The position numbers and the translations under genes are program-made. Below are positions 39,774 through 60,000 of a stretch of DNA of 64,000 nt, in pieces. The DNA lies in NCBI RefSeq assembly GCF_000208865.1, contig NC_018396.1, positions 2,132,630 through 2,196,629 on the forward strand. Direction: 5' to 3'. Position 1 is the stretch's first letter, and each line of letters starts with the position of its first letter. The DNA is from Neospora caninum Liverpool. Taxonomy: Eukaryota; Apicomplexa; Conoidasida; Eucoccidiorida; Sarcocystidae. The notes under the pieces are model-generated. The model made no database searches. It saw only the letters and a list, made by a program, of their open reading frames with translations, and was not told where the DNA came from.

Positions 39774-39780
39774 TGCATGC
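39774..39780 (+). promoter_or_regulatory. TGCATGC element upstream of RPB1
   Basis: An exact TGCATGC about 710 bases upstream of the RPB1 start codon, within a pyrimidine-rich stretch. It is the closest copy to RPB1 and the best promoter candidate in the divergent region; function is inferred. Confidence 0.4.
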
Positions 39781-40483
39781 TGTTTTCACAGTTCGTCTGG
39801 ACTTCTGGGGAAGAACTTCCGCGGATTTTAGTGTCTTCTCTCGCCAGCTTGTAAGACCTCAGGTCGTACAGAGAGTGTCTGTCGTAGTTTCCTGCAGCAT
39901 TCTGCCCGCCGCCTGGAGGCTTTGCAAAAAACCGCGAATTTTTCGCCCGGGCGTCCACACGGCGTCGCTGCGCTGTCGCAGGCCTGAACTCCCCCGCCTG
40001 TCTCTCCTTTGCTTTCTGTAAACGGCGCGTTTCCTGTGTTTCCCGCGTGGACGGAACTCCTCTCGAGTCCTTGTGTGTGGCGTCTGACTGCTTCCGGGTC
40101 TCCCCGAACTTCCGCTGTTTCGGTCGCAAGCATCAGGGCTGCACACGCCCAGCCCCCCAGCGCCCCTCCAGAGGGCTTGCCTCATTCAACAGGGAAAAGA
40201 CACCCGGATCTCCCCGTGCGCTTTGGTCTTTAGTTTCCTTTCCCCGCGCCTCTGCGTCTTCTTGCAGCCCCCACGTGTCCACGAGTGTACATACACACTC
40301 ACCCGGCGGACTCGCACCGAGTCCGTCGTTCTCCGCAAACGCACCACGCGTCGCGTCCGGGGCACAAGCAGACATTCCCTTTTCGAAGGTCCTTTCTCTC
40401 GGTTTCGCAGCTTGACGCCACTCCCCTCGCGTTCGCTTCTCCGTTCGGGTCTCCCCGTCTGTGTGTTTTCTTTACTCGCCGTG

Positions 40484-49976
<9,493 letters not shown>

Positions 49977-52188
49977 GCGTAGCCGCTGGAGACACCTGGA
50001 CGAGACGACGAGCTTGTGTGAAACTGCTAGACGTACACTTGTGCATTTTCCGTTTGGAGAGGGAAGCTTCCAAGTGGCAAGATCCCGATTCATTGTGGGT
50101 CGTACGAGGTCAGTGGTTGCGTAGGTTGTTTCTGTGGCCAGTGAACGGATGGGGTTGGGGAAAGCGAGGGGAAAGTCGGTCGGCTCTTTCGCCTTTTCTG
50201 ACTGTAAATCACGTCGTGGTGAAAGTCAGGCAGCAGGACAGTTTTACTTCTTCTTGAGTAAAAACCGAGCCTTTCTTCACAGTCAAAAATTTACCAGCTG
50301 TCTCGGCCTTCTGATCCGCATATGGAGGAGTGGTCAGCGCCCGTTTTAGCAGAATCTTGACACAGAAGAGCTGACCCCAGGCGGGAAACGTCTCCGTGGA
50401 CGATTTCTCCCCCTTGCAGCGGCCGTGCTGCGTGTCAGAGAGACTCCTCGAACGCGAATGACCGACTGCTCTCGCTTTCAGAGAGAACATCACGAGAGAT
50501 CAGGTATCCGAATCTACGGGTTCGCGAAGAGAAACACAGAGTTTGCCTGTAGCCGTGCCTGTTGATGTGGAACCCCGGAGCCGGTTTTTCGGGTCAGAGA
50601 CCTGTGCACGGCAATAAATGGTCAGGGGCAGAAAAAGAGCCCGTCTGGGGCGAAGGGGCTCCCCTAGCGAGACCGTCGCAGGGTTAAACCAATTATTTAT
50701 TTGTAAGCATGGCGGCGGAAGATTCTCGCAGGAATCGTCTAGACGGTATCGACAACTCGCGTTTCACATTCAGAGCGTCACAACACAAGAGGCGACTCCC
50801 CAGTTTACGCGTAACGGTAGTTTCTTGGGACGAGTACCAGAACCACAGCCCTTTCAAATGCAGGAGAGCTCGAAACGGTGAGCAGGAGGCAATTGCGAAG
50901 GCCTCTCCAAATTGCGGTGAGTTCCGAAAGGTGACACAGTGTCTCTGATCTACGGCTGGCCTCGGCGTGGACGAGGCAGTCTGCGACTCTTGAGGAGTGT
51001 GCGGAGTGCTGTCGTTAAAAGTCCACACTGAACGGGAATGAAGCCTCGAGCTGTCCCTGCTTGATGTCGTTGAAGACGCATTGAACGGGAACGCGTTCTC
51101 TAGCTCTCTCTGTTCAATACCAACCTAGCTAGAGTTGTCTTTTCACGAAAACCCACCTCACGGCTTCGCGATACCCTAGCTGACTTCTTTAGGTCGCCTG
51201 CTCTGAGGCACGACCCCGGGTCAGTCCACCAATAGTGTTGTGCTCGTTTTTGTTTTGCGGTAAGACTGATTCTATTTCCTTGTCCCAGACATTGAAACGT
51301 GTGGAATAGGGAGAAAATAACGCAGGGAAAACCATTTATATCCCAGAAAGGATGTCACTTACAAGAAACTGGCGCGTCCCGCGTTTTACCTACCCGACAA
51401 GCACAACCGGCTCCGGCCTGGAGAATGTCGACTTCGTGCATGCGCACATGACCGCCGGCGGTTCCCGTTGGCCTCTCGTTCGACTTTTAGATTCAGTGAC
51501 TGTCTGTTTTCCTGGCATTCCAAATCATTAATAACTTTTCAAGCATTGAATGAGGGGAGTGACTGAACCACGGAGAGTGAAGCGTTTTGACGACTGAGAG
51601 TTCTGGACTGCGATGTTCTCTCCTCAGAGCGCGAATTCGAGGTTTTTCACTTTGCGAGAACGCGAGGCTCTCTCGCTCTACAGTTGTGTTTTGCGGTCAT
51701 TAATTACTGTTTCATCAAGTCTCACGAATCAGCTGTTCCGTTTCGCTTTTCCAGGGCGTTTCACTTGACAAACACAGCGGTCGTTCTCTGTGTACACACG
51801 CATGCAGTCGTTGACACGAACAGTCGATGGAAAACCTGAATCCTGTGTGACCAGGGCGAAGTCTCAGGAGCGAATTTACTCTATTGTCTCCTCTTTGCAT
51901 CTGTTAGATTTTCTCGGCATTAGCCGAGTTTCGTGTTTGATTTTCCCGTCTGCACAGCGCTTGCACAAGCACGATCCCTTGTTCAGATTCTGTTCAGCCT
52001 CGCTTCTATGGAGAGCCGTGGAGAAAAACAGCCAGAGATTCTTGCTACCGCATTCCAGGAACGGTGTCTGGGATCGTTTGGCATGAGTTGAGGAAGAGCA
52101 GACGCTGCGCTGGTTTGGACTGGAGCTGTTTGAGCGGAAATGCAGGCTTCGTCGACTGCTTCGTTTCTCACTTCCTACATGTGACAAA
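49977..52188. other. Intergenic between RPB1 and L14
   Basis: RPB1 3' untranslated region and L14 upstream sequence. Only short frames, with no recognisable domain or phase-compatible exon chain. Confidence 0.45.
51437..51443 (+). promoter_or_regulatory. TGCATGC element upstream of L14
   Basis: An exact TGCATGC about 750 bases upstream of the L14 start, a distance similar to that of the copy near RPB1. Regulatory function is inferred. Confidence 0.35.
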
Positions 52189-52557
52189 ATGTTTTCCCTT
52201 TCCAATTTCTGTCTGGGGTTGTGGAGGCAGTCGATTGTGCGGTGTGCGGATAACACCGGTGTGATCAAGGCGTGCATTATTGGCATCAGGAACAAGTATG
52301 GAACTGGGAAAATCGGTGCGCGCATCCGCGTATCGGTGCGTGACAAAACCCCCGAATGTACCGCCCCAAAGATGCCGAAAGGTGTGATTGTGAGAAGGAG
52401 AAAGGAAACCCGTCGGAAAGATGGCAGCTACATCAAGTTCGACGAGAATGCTTTCGTCATCATCCAAAAAAACAAAGCCAGAGGGACGAAAATAAAGGGA
52501 CCTGTGCCGATGGAAATTCGGCACAATTGCAAAACACTCGCCAGATGGATTTTCTAA
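52189..52557 (+). CDS. Organellar 50S-type ribosomal protein L14 (uL14)
   Basis: 122 residues, the length of bacterial L14. It shows the family's N-terminal core (CADNTGVIKACIIGI), the central RDKTPECTAPKMPKGVIVRRRKETRRKDGSYIKFDENA-type region (residues about 50-90, including KGVIVRRRKE and the FDENAFVII strand) and the C-terminal RGTKIKGPVPMEIR. uL14 sits on the large subunit near the sarcin-ricin loop and contacts the small subunit. The bacterial-type sequence implies a mitochondrial or apicoplast ribosome; mitochondrial seems more likely because no bipartite leader is visible. The start is uncertain. The T-rich stretch and GAGGCAG at about 52190-52237 could be an intron end, in which case the first residues (MFSLSNFCLG) are not coding and an upstream targeting exon exists. 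Confidence 0.88.
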   Translation: MFSLSNFCLGLWRQSIVRCADNTGVIKACIIGIRNKYGTGKIGARIRVSVRDKTPECTAPKMPKGVIVRRRKETRRKDGSYIKFDENAFVIIQKNKARGTKIKGPVPMEIRHNCKTLARWIF

Positions 52558-52679
52558 ACTGACTGGGTGGCCTATCAGGGAGAGGGAAGACCACAAAAAC
52601 TGAACGAAGAATAAAAACGCAGGAAAACACAGACCGGAGGACATACATTGAAGTCACATAATCATACACCACTATATGA

Positions 52680-52681
<2 letters not shown>

Positions 52682-52722
<41 letters not shown>
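52682..52722. repeat. TA microsatellite
   Basis: About 20 perfect AT/TA units, 125 bases after the L14 stop codon; probably in the 3' untranslated or intergenic part. Confidence 0.95.
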
Positions 52723-52724
<2 letters not shown>

Positions 52725-53856
52725 ATCGGGCGGGGTAGCAGTCGGCGAAGGGAAACACTGGAAACAGGTCGCGTTTGAGAAAGGGTGTTTTCCGTCGACC
52801 GAATTTGTGTGGTAATCCGTCGAGTGTATTGTCTGTTTTATTCGAAAAGGGGATGCGCGACACGGTTAGCTCGTCGAGTGTATTCTGTTTCTCCTTTCCA
52901 TAAGTCTTGCGGCGTCTCCGTGGGGGTTCCCGAAAACTGAATGAGCGCAGTCGTCCTGTAAAGTCCGTGCATTACCACAAGCTCTGATGGAGGTCTGAGA
53001 TACAAACTAACGCGCCTGCCACAGCCAGGCAATTCAATCGCCGTTGGCTGAGGCGGTGGGTAAGAAACCTGCCGTGGACCTACACCCTGCATAAACCGTA
53101 AAGCAACTCGCGGAGTGCAGTGAACTTTGGGCCTAAATGCGCACATTGAAGCAGGCAAACTTTTTTTCTGGCGAAGGTGACGAAGCATTGCTTCTGCAAC
53201 TGTCACCACGCCCCATGGCGTTATCCTCGGCTGCAGCCTTCGTGGATTAAGCCACGCTAGCAGTCTGATGGTTTCAAACGCTGGTGATCAACGTGAAAAA
53301 AGTCGATTGTCGTGACATGTGAGGCATGGAAACGGTATGCCTAGGTCCGTTAGAATCCCGTGGCTCCAATGTACATGAAATTGTTTCTGAAATGAAATGT
53401 TTGTTGCTCCGGTCCGGTGGAAAGAGTTCTCCCAAAGAACAACTGTGGCAATTCTGTTTCGGCTGGGGTGATAGAAGAAACTACTCTCTTGCCGGTTAAC
53501 ATGGATGCTGTCACGTTTGCTCATTTCCGTTTAGGGAACTTTTCGCTAGAAAATAACGGTTCATGGTGGAAGGTCGCAGATTTGCATGCACCGCCGTACA
53601 AACGACAAACCGGAAACGAAAGATGGCCGTGGGCCATGCAGAGCGGTTTCGTCTGATCGGAAAGCCGTTTAGATCTGATTACGCCGTCCAGAGAGACACT
53701 CGAAAGGCATATAACACCTCATGCGCGCCGGTCACTATGGAGCAAACGACTTTAGTGGATATTTCTCCGTCTCGCCGAAAGACATACATAAACAACTGTT
53801 CCCCACATGTGCCAAATCGTCCAGCGTAACCTAGGTTTGGGCGTAAACAATTACAA

Positions 53857-53881
53857 ATATATATATATATATATATATATA
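53857..53881. repeat. TA microsatellite
   Basis: About 12 perfect AT units in the segment between L14 and the transporter remnant. Confidence 0.95.
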
Positions 53882-55034
53882 GTTTAGCGACCAAAGTCTC
53901 ACTGATATGGGTCTATATATCTTTCTCGACCTGTGAACGAGAGTTACTGAAGTGAGTAGGGAACAACAGAAAAAAATTCTTCACTGGAACGGAGGCCTGT
54001 TACAGCTCCTTTCAGAGTCGAATTGCTCACTGCTACCGGGACTTTCTACGAGAACCTTCGCACCATTTGACTGACGCTGGAGTGTTCTAAACTGCGGATG
54101 TTCAGAGAAAGGGTTTGGAACGACGCTTGGGAGGCGCCGCAGAGAAAAGGTCCACCGACGCTAGAGAAGACGAATTGATGTTGCTGTTGCGGCAAGCACA
54201 ACGAACCCTGATCGAGAATTCAGCAGCACTCATGGAATCGCAAGTGATGAAGGAAAAACGCTGCTGCAGTCTCTGTGCATCTCTTTTGTCTTCTGAGCCA
54301 CACAGCGGTCGGCGAAGGGACCGATGTCAGCCCTCACTATTCAGTGCCTCTCTCTCTAATACCCTGGTTGTGAACCTCAGTGATTACATTCCTCTTGCCA
54401 CGCTGTGGACTAGCCTCATTCATTCCCTTTCGGAACACTGCTTCCCTCTTTTCGTCTAGTAGTGTACTAGACTGGCGTTGCTAAGAAAACTGTTTGCGCT
54501 ACGACAACTAGATCGGTACCGGTGACTTTCCCAAACCAGTTGACAGAGCGCCTTATTCCCCTCCCCCCAATTCACACGCCAGGCACGAAGATGCTACATT
54601 GCCACGCGGTGGTGCTGGGGCAAGACGTTGTTGGAAGAAGTTTGTTCTGTGTTTTCGTTGGTTGAGAGACACATCACTAGGCGTGTTTGATGTTTTCGTA
54701 GCAGATTCACGCAAGGGCTCGTTCCTTTTTCCCAACCAGGAATCGAGTAGAATTTTCGGTAGGGTGCGTTCAACAGAGAGAAAACCTGTGGCTTTCCGCA
54801 GTAGGCCGTTCAACCTGCTTTTGTGCAGAGTGACAATGATCAGTAGCGTCTCGCCCAAGAAGGGCACTTCGATCCGACGATGACTTTCGCCGCCTGCTCC
54901 AGTGAGGAGTCAGCAGTAGGCAGAAAGAATAGAAGAAAGGAAGGAGCAAGAAAGAGCCGAAGAACCGGCGAAGATAAGCAAGGACCGAATACGATAGAGA
55001 CACACGCACAAGCGGAAACGTTTAATAACGCTAG

Positions 55035-55655
55035 GTGGTCTTCGGGTTCGTTGGCGTTATGCTCTTTCAAAAATTCGTCAGCAAATGGAGCTTGCGCAAA
55101 GCCTTCTGGATAACTTCCCTTTTGACCTGTCTAACATCAGTTTTTGACGTTATCATGATATATCGCTGGAATATCGACTACCTGGGGATCCCGGACAAAG
55201 TTTGGTACTTCTGCAGTGCTGCAATAATTGAAGAGGTGATTAGTATGTGAGCGTTCATGCCTTCATGTGTCCTGATTTCCCGCTTGTGTCCACGCCAGGT
55301 TGAAAGTACCATGTACGCCGTCGTCGCTGGCGTCAACAACTTTGGAAGTTCTCTGGCCAAGTATATGGGCAACTTCCTTTCTGTGTACCTGTTAGGCATA
55401 AAAACAATGAACGATGAGAGGGGCAGTTGCAATTTCGATAACCTTGACCTTGCTGTCATCATAGGATCTGGGTTATGCCCCTTGCTGCCTCTTGCACTGA
55501 CTTTCTTCCTCGTCCCCAATGTCGGGGTGGATGTCCATTTCGGTGACGCTAGCTTCGAGGAAACAAACGAACCTTCAGATTATCCAATACAGCTGACAGC
55601 AACCCTGGTCCCTTTAGATATAGATGGTATTCAGATGGCTCTGTTTCCACAGTAG
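55035..55655 (+). pseudogene. Folate/biopterin transporter (BT1/FBT family) remnant
   Basis: The translation matches only the C-terminal half of the BT1 family of membrane carriers for folates and pterins. It shows hydrophobic helices, the segment VWYFCSAAIIEEVI, the family signature around RLCPRQVESTMYAVVAGVNN and the final two helices. The frame is continuous from 55035 to 55655 except for an in-frame TGA at 55248-55250, exactly where the conserved helix before FMP..VL.SRLCP should continue. Both halves lie in the same register, and the residues on either side of the stop are family-like, so an intron is unlikely. A TAG directly precedes 55035 (within GCTAG, which could also be an old acceptor), and no membrane-rich frame exists in the preceding 2.4 kb. 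The copy therefore looks truncated and inactive. Confidence 0.75.
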
Positions 55656-57159
55656 TTATCATCTTAACTATGCTCCGCTAACACAATAGAACTTGGATCC
55701 TGTAGACTTTTGAGACATGCAAGATCTAAACCAGTAGTGAAACTCGACGTATGTCCCCACGAAAAACAGGTAGTTCGTAGAAACCTAAACGACGTTCTTC
55801 CCCAGCAACCTCAACGCAGTCACATAAAAACTGCGGCCTCCACAGAAACTGACCACGTGGACAACCAACCATGAATCTCCGGCGCGCGTCCGGCGCTCGT
55901 CCTTCGGCGTGGCTCCAAAAGCACAAAACAGATGTGTCTTCGAACTGCACGTTCTCCATCGTGTGCCTGTACGAGTATGTGCGTGTCGGCGTACACTGTT
56001 TTTGACAGGATATCGGCAGCGGTCCCACTGACGCATTTGTACCATCCGGTTGAACAATGTATTTTCTGTACGATGCATCCCGTTTTTTCTTCTCAAAATG
56101 CTGGTCCGACAGCTCCCATCTTTTCAGAAGAGTATACTGAGCGGCACTGCTTCGCCTCAGCACTGGCTTCGGTATGCGTGCCTGTCACGTAGTCGAGCGC
56201 GGTTCGTTCGCTGTCTTTTGCGCATGCAACTCAATCTGTGCACACTTTCGCAAAACGGACAGCCCCAAGGCAGCACATCTGTCGGGCAGGAGAGCTTCCT
56301 CGGGCGGTGTCGCTCACGGATTGTTCACTTCCATCGATTTCTGTCGTCAATTCTGTGACTTCCAGTCTTCGTTTGCGGCACAAGAACAGCCAGCATCCGG
56401 AAGGATTTCACAGGCGAGTCGTCTGACCCCACCGAGCAGAAATCCGGCCACCTGCAGATCGTGTGATTGTTTCTTTCTGTGAGTCTTTCGACGGTACTGG
56501 AGTTGACTTTTTTGTCTCGGTTCTACTGGTATGTAGGCCTCTCCTCTTCGTTCTGTTTCCACGCGTGTCTTCTTGGCCGGGTCAAAATGGCCCGAGCGAA
56601 GACCCAGCTCTCACGTGGAGGTGGGTCTGCTTTCTTGAGTGTTTCTCTTTCGTAGTTCTTCGAGAAGAGAAAACCCTCTCGTTTTTGCGCACATCCTTCT
56701 ACTTTCCTTCTCTCCACCATGTGGCGATCCCTTCTGCGCCTCTCGCAAAGCTACCCGAAAGGGTCTTTTCACGAAGGCCACATCAACCCTTTCGCCGACG
56801 TCCAATGGTAGGACCTGCCTCCCACGATCATATTGGTGGGACCTCCGCCGTGCAGTGTATCTACATTGCACTCTCGCAAGGCCGCAGCAAAAGGTGCCGA
56901 TCTGCTGGGAGGTCTCTCCCTTCTTGCTTTGCATTCTTGCCCAAATGCGGGAAAAGATTTGCAGTGAGATAGCAAAGCGAAGATCGACGAATCCAGAAAT
57001 CTTCAGTCTCTGCAGCAAAACGCAGGAATGGATCTGCACATCACCTTCGTTCCCAGTTCCGCAACACGGACCGTGAATGCTACGACGAAACATTTTCTAT
57101 TTCTCTGTGCTTCGGGAGCGCAGCTGCGTCGCCGTCATCCCCCCTGCCTTTGCGAAGCC

Positions 57160-57190
<31 letters not shown>

Positions 57191-57549
57191 TATCGTATAT
57201 TAAGAGCCTTGTTCCTTCGAAATGGCATTCGACCAGCTGGAAGCGACAAGATCCTAAAACCCTCACGTCCTTATCTGTACCAGGGAGTTGTAATTATGTC
57301 GTAATCCTTTTTTCCCATCCGTTCGCTGTCAAGGGCCTTTGGAAGACCCTCGTCTTTGCACACCTCTCGCTGTTCCGTAATCTGTGGCCGTCGGTACTCT
57401 CACCATCTGATGCCTGTCTCCTCTGTGTCTCGAGAAACAAGACCGCAGGCAGTGCTGGTATTGATTGTTTGGTCCGTGTGTATCGAGAGAAAGTGGAAGG
57501 AAATATATATTTGCGCTGTCTCTCCATTTGCAGGATAAGCCGGCCGTTC
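55656..57549. other. Intergenic or 5' leader region of L13
   Basis: No domain was recognised. A short frame starting with ATG in a favourable AAAATGG context at 56587 could be an upstream exon of L13 (11 codons, GTGGGT donor at 56621), but its phase does not fit the next acceptor at 57534. A TA microsatellite lies at 57160-57192. Confidence 0.4.
57160..57192. repeat. TA microsatellite
   Basis: About 12 TA units followed by TACATATATAT, upstream of the first L13 exon. Confidence 0.95.
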
Positions 57550-60000
57550 ATGAAACGTAATATGCCAAGAGACCACCACCCCCTTGCTAAACAGCACACC
57601 AGTTTGAAGGCTGTGACGATGCTGGATGAAGAGAGTGGCAACCACTGGCATGTCCTGGACGGCAAAGGAAGGGTGAGAACTTTTAAACTCGCGCTCTCAA
57701 GTGCATCAGAATCGGCCGTTGCCGCTCCACGGTTGTTGACCCGTTCGTGAAGTAATCCCCGGGGCATCTGTTGGATAGCTTTTGGCGTTCCGGTGTCTCT
57801 TGCACGTCCATTTGCTCTCTGTTCCGTATCAATAACTCGCGAGTAGCCGCTAATCTGCTTGGCGCTTTTGAACGGGTGTGCGATCCCACCGTTGCCCGTA
57901 TGAAACCCTGGGATAGCTGCGTTCTTCCCTCTCCTGTTGGCTCGGTTTCTCTCTCCTTTTTTCCTTTCCATTTTTGGGTTCGGGATGCGCCCGTTGTCAG
58001 GACGTGGACATGTGCCGTTCTTTTTCGGATGGCATGTGCGTGGATTTCCGTAGTTTTTCCTGTCCCTTTTCCTGCGTCTTGTGCAGAGCGTTGGAGGCTT
58101 AGCGGCGCAAGTCGTTCGTCTTCTCCAAGGGAAACACCGCGTCGACTTTACGCCGCGAACTGCGGCGGGAGACAGCGTCATCGTGGTGAACGCCATTCAT
58201 CTCAAGATGGCGGGTCACACATGGGATACCAAGGTGTACAAATTCGATCGTAAAAGTAGGGAAGAAAAGGCGAAAGCGGCGTCATCTCTTCGCTACGCGC
58301 ATAGGAGCACAGGTCAACAGTTGCACGGGTTCCTTCGAGGCCACCTCTACTCGCCACATCCACTGAGGTTCATTTTCGTTGGCAATATCCTATTGTCTGT
58401 CGTGATTAGTGCCTCCAGGTACTTTCCAAAGTCTCCTTTGAGTCATCGTTTGCCTCTTTCCTCTCGTCCTCACACTTAGACGCATATGCACATATGCACC
58501 AATTTATATTTACATATATATATATATATATATATATCTGAGCATACGCGCGCGGTCTGTGGCATATACGCTTTTTGGGGCATGGGAGAATCTGCTGTCG
58601 TCGTAGCGTGATAGGCTGCGCATGCTGGAGAGGACAGGAAGGAAGCGAGACTCGCAGGAGGCATCCTAGGCGGCGATGGTGGAGAGGCAAATGCAACTTG
58701 GCAACCCCGTCTCTCTTTGTTTTTGTCTCCTTGCAGCTCACCCCGGGGGGCCGAAGATCATCACGGCCAAGACGATCATGGCCCGGAACCCTGCTATGAT
58801 TGTACGTCTCTTCTGTTCCTGCCAGTGTGAATCACAAAAAAAGCTTCTCTGTCGCCCTAGCTTCACAGAAACATCCCAAGAATGAACCTTGTCTACAGCT
58901 GCGGCGGCGGGTTTCAGGCAGAAGCGCTGAAACCGCGGCCGCAAAGGCGATACACCCCACCACAACTCCCACGTCTGTGCGTTTCGCAACATACGCCGAG
59001 TCCTCAAGTGAAGTAACCTTGGTCAAAGCATCCCCAGTGTGGTCTGTGTTGTGAGACACTCAGCCTCGTGTACAGGAGAGGAGAGACTGTTTCTTTATCA
59101 CTATAACATCGTCGTGCCGGTCGCTGGGTGCCCAGCGGAGACAAAAGGAATGCAGCGGCAACCAGGGTGCGAGACTCCGGAGAATCCGGCCCTCTGTGGG
59201 GCAAGTGGAAAAGAGACCGCAGTCTGTTGATAACGAAATCATGGGAATTCGGTGGGCACAAGATCGCGAAATGCTGTTTCTGGTCTTCCATCTTGTCCGG
59301 TGTATATGCAGCTCAACTTGGCTGTGAAACGCATGCTGCCACCTAATCGACTCCGGCCTGTCATGTACAGGTGAGTGTTGACGTTTGTTTCTGGTGCTCC
59401 TCAGCGATACTCCTTTGTGTTCTTCTCTCCTGTCAGAGTGCACCCCGCGCCATTTTCTCTCAAAAGTTGCTCTCTGTTTTCCGTTGACCCCGCACGCGTC
59501 GCTCCTCCCACATTTTTCTCAGCGGCTTTGCTAATAACGGCTTCTCCGTTTCCTTACCTCTGTTCGTCCTCGCTGCTCCTGGGTCGGGTCTCTGTGCGGC
59601 GTTCTTCGCCGGGGATGCCAGCCTCTCCTGCCCAGCTATTCGCGTCGTCCCTCCGTCTTGTCTCCGTTTCTGCCTTTTCCCGGCTTGCGCGCTCTCTCCT
59701 GCAGCTGCGCGCTGACCGGCGGTGGTCTGTTCCAAAAATATCCTCCTGTGGCCTCTTTCTCGCGCCCTGACACCTGCCTTCTCTGTCGCTTTTGCTGCGT
59801 CCTGGTGTCTTTGTCTCAGAAAGTTGTTCGTCTATGCAGGCGCCTTGCATCCTCACTGGCAAGTCCCCCAGGTCATCGTCCCTGCCAAGCCCCCAGCGGA
59901 GGTTTCCTTCTTGCCTTTTTCCGTCGAACGCGCGGATCCTGTTCAAGCGGCTGCGCGTATTGCAGCCCTAGGGGAAAGTATGAAGACGGCAGCAGACTAG
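57550..60000 (+). CDS. Organellar 50S-type ribosomal protein L13 (uL13), five exons
   Basis: Exons 57550-57672, 58087-58255, 58737-58801, 59312-59370 and 59820-60000 join with consistent phases (0, 1, 0, 2) to give about 198 residues from the ATG at 57550. Bacterial L13 is about 142. Family landmarks follow in order: [10 protein letters not shown] (residues 32-41), [37 protein letters not shown] (formed across the exon 2/3 junction), [19 protein letters not shown] and [14 protein letters not shown]. uL13 is an early-assembling protein on the solvent side of the large subunit. The bacterial-type sequence indicates a mitochondrial or apicoplast ribosome. The 5' end is uncertain: the first exon is open to an acceptor at 57533, so an upstream exon carrying the targeting peptide is likely. 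Extra residues lie at both termini. Confidence 0.9.
58513..58538. repeat. TA microsatellite in L13 intron 2
   Basis: About 13 perfect AT units within the intron between the exons ending at 58255 and starting at 58737. Confidence 0.95.

Larger units (their letters stand above)
36061..40483. promoter_or_regulatory. Divergent upstream region of the giant gene and RPB1
   Basis: This 4.4 kb segment separates two genes transcribed away from each other, so it must contain both promoters and 5' leaders. The last 800 bases before the RPB1 ATG are pyrimidine-rich on the plus strand, as expected for a long leader. Two TGCATGC elements occur (39371-39377 and 39774-39780). The 100 N gap lies near the middle. 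The open frames here (for example 39569-40129, minus) show no known motif and are probably chance. Confidence 0.5.
52558..55034. other. Intergenic; one isolated exon-like segment at 54106-54243
   Basis: The segment contains two TA microsatellites and, at 54106-54243 (plus), an exon-like frame with a TTCAG acceptor and a possible GTGATG donor, both phase 0. It encodes 46 residues with helical character (EDELMLLLRQAQRTLIENSA). No neighbouring exon could be joined to it. The missing N-terminal half of the downstream transporter was not found here in any frame. Confidence 0.4.

Noticed and set aside
39569..40129. Minus-strand 186-codon frame upstream of RPB1
   Set aside because: It is the complement of the pyrimidine-rich RPB1 leader, which yields purine-rich Arg/Lys/Glu codons; no domain or splice support.
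55035..55655. An intron around the TGA at 55248 in the transporter
   Set aside because: A GTGAGC donor and CCAG acceptor exist there, but removing that segment deletes the conserved FMP...RLCP residues and breaks family alignment.
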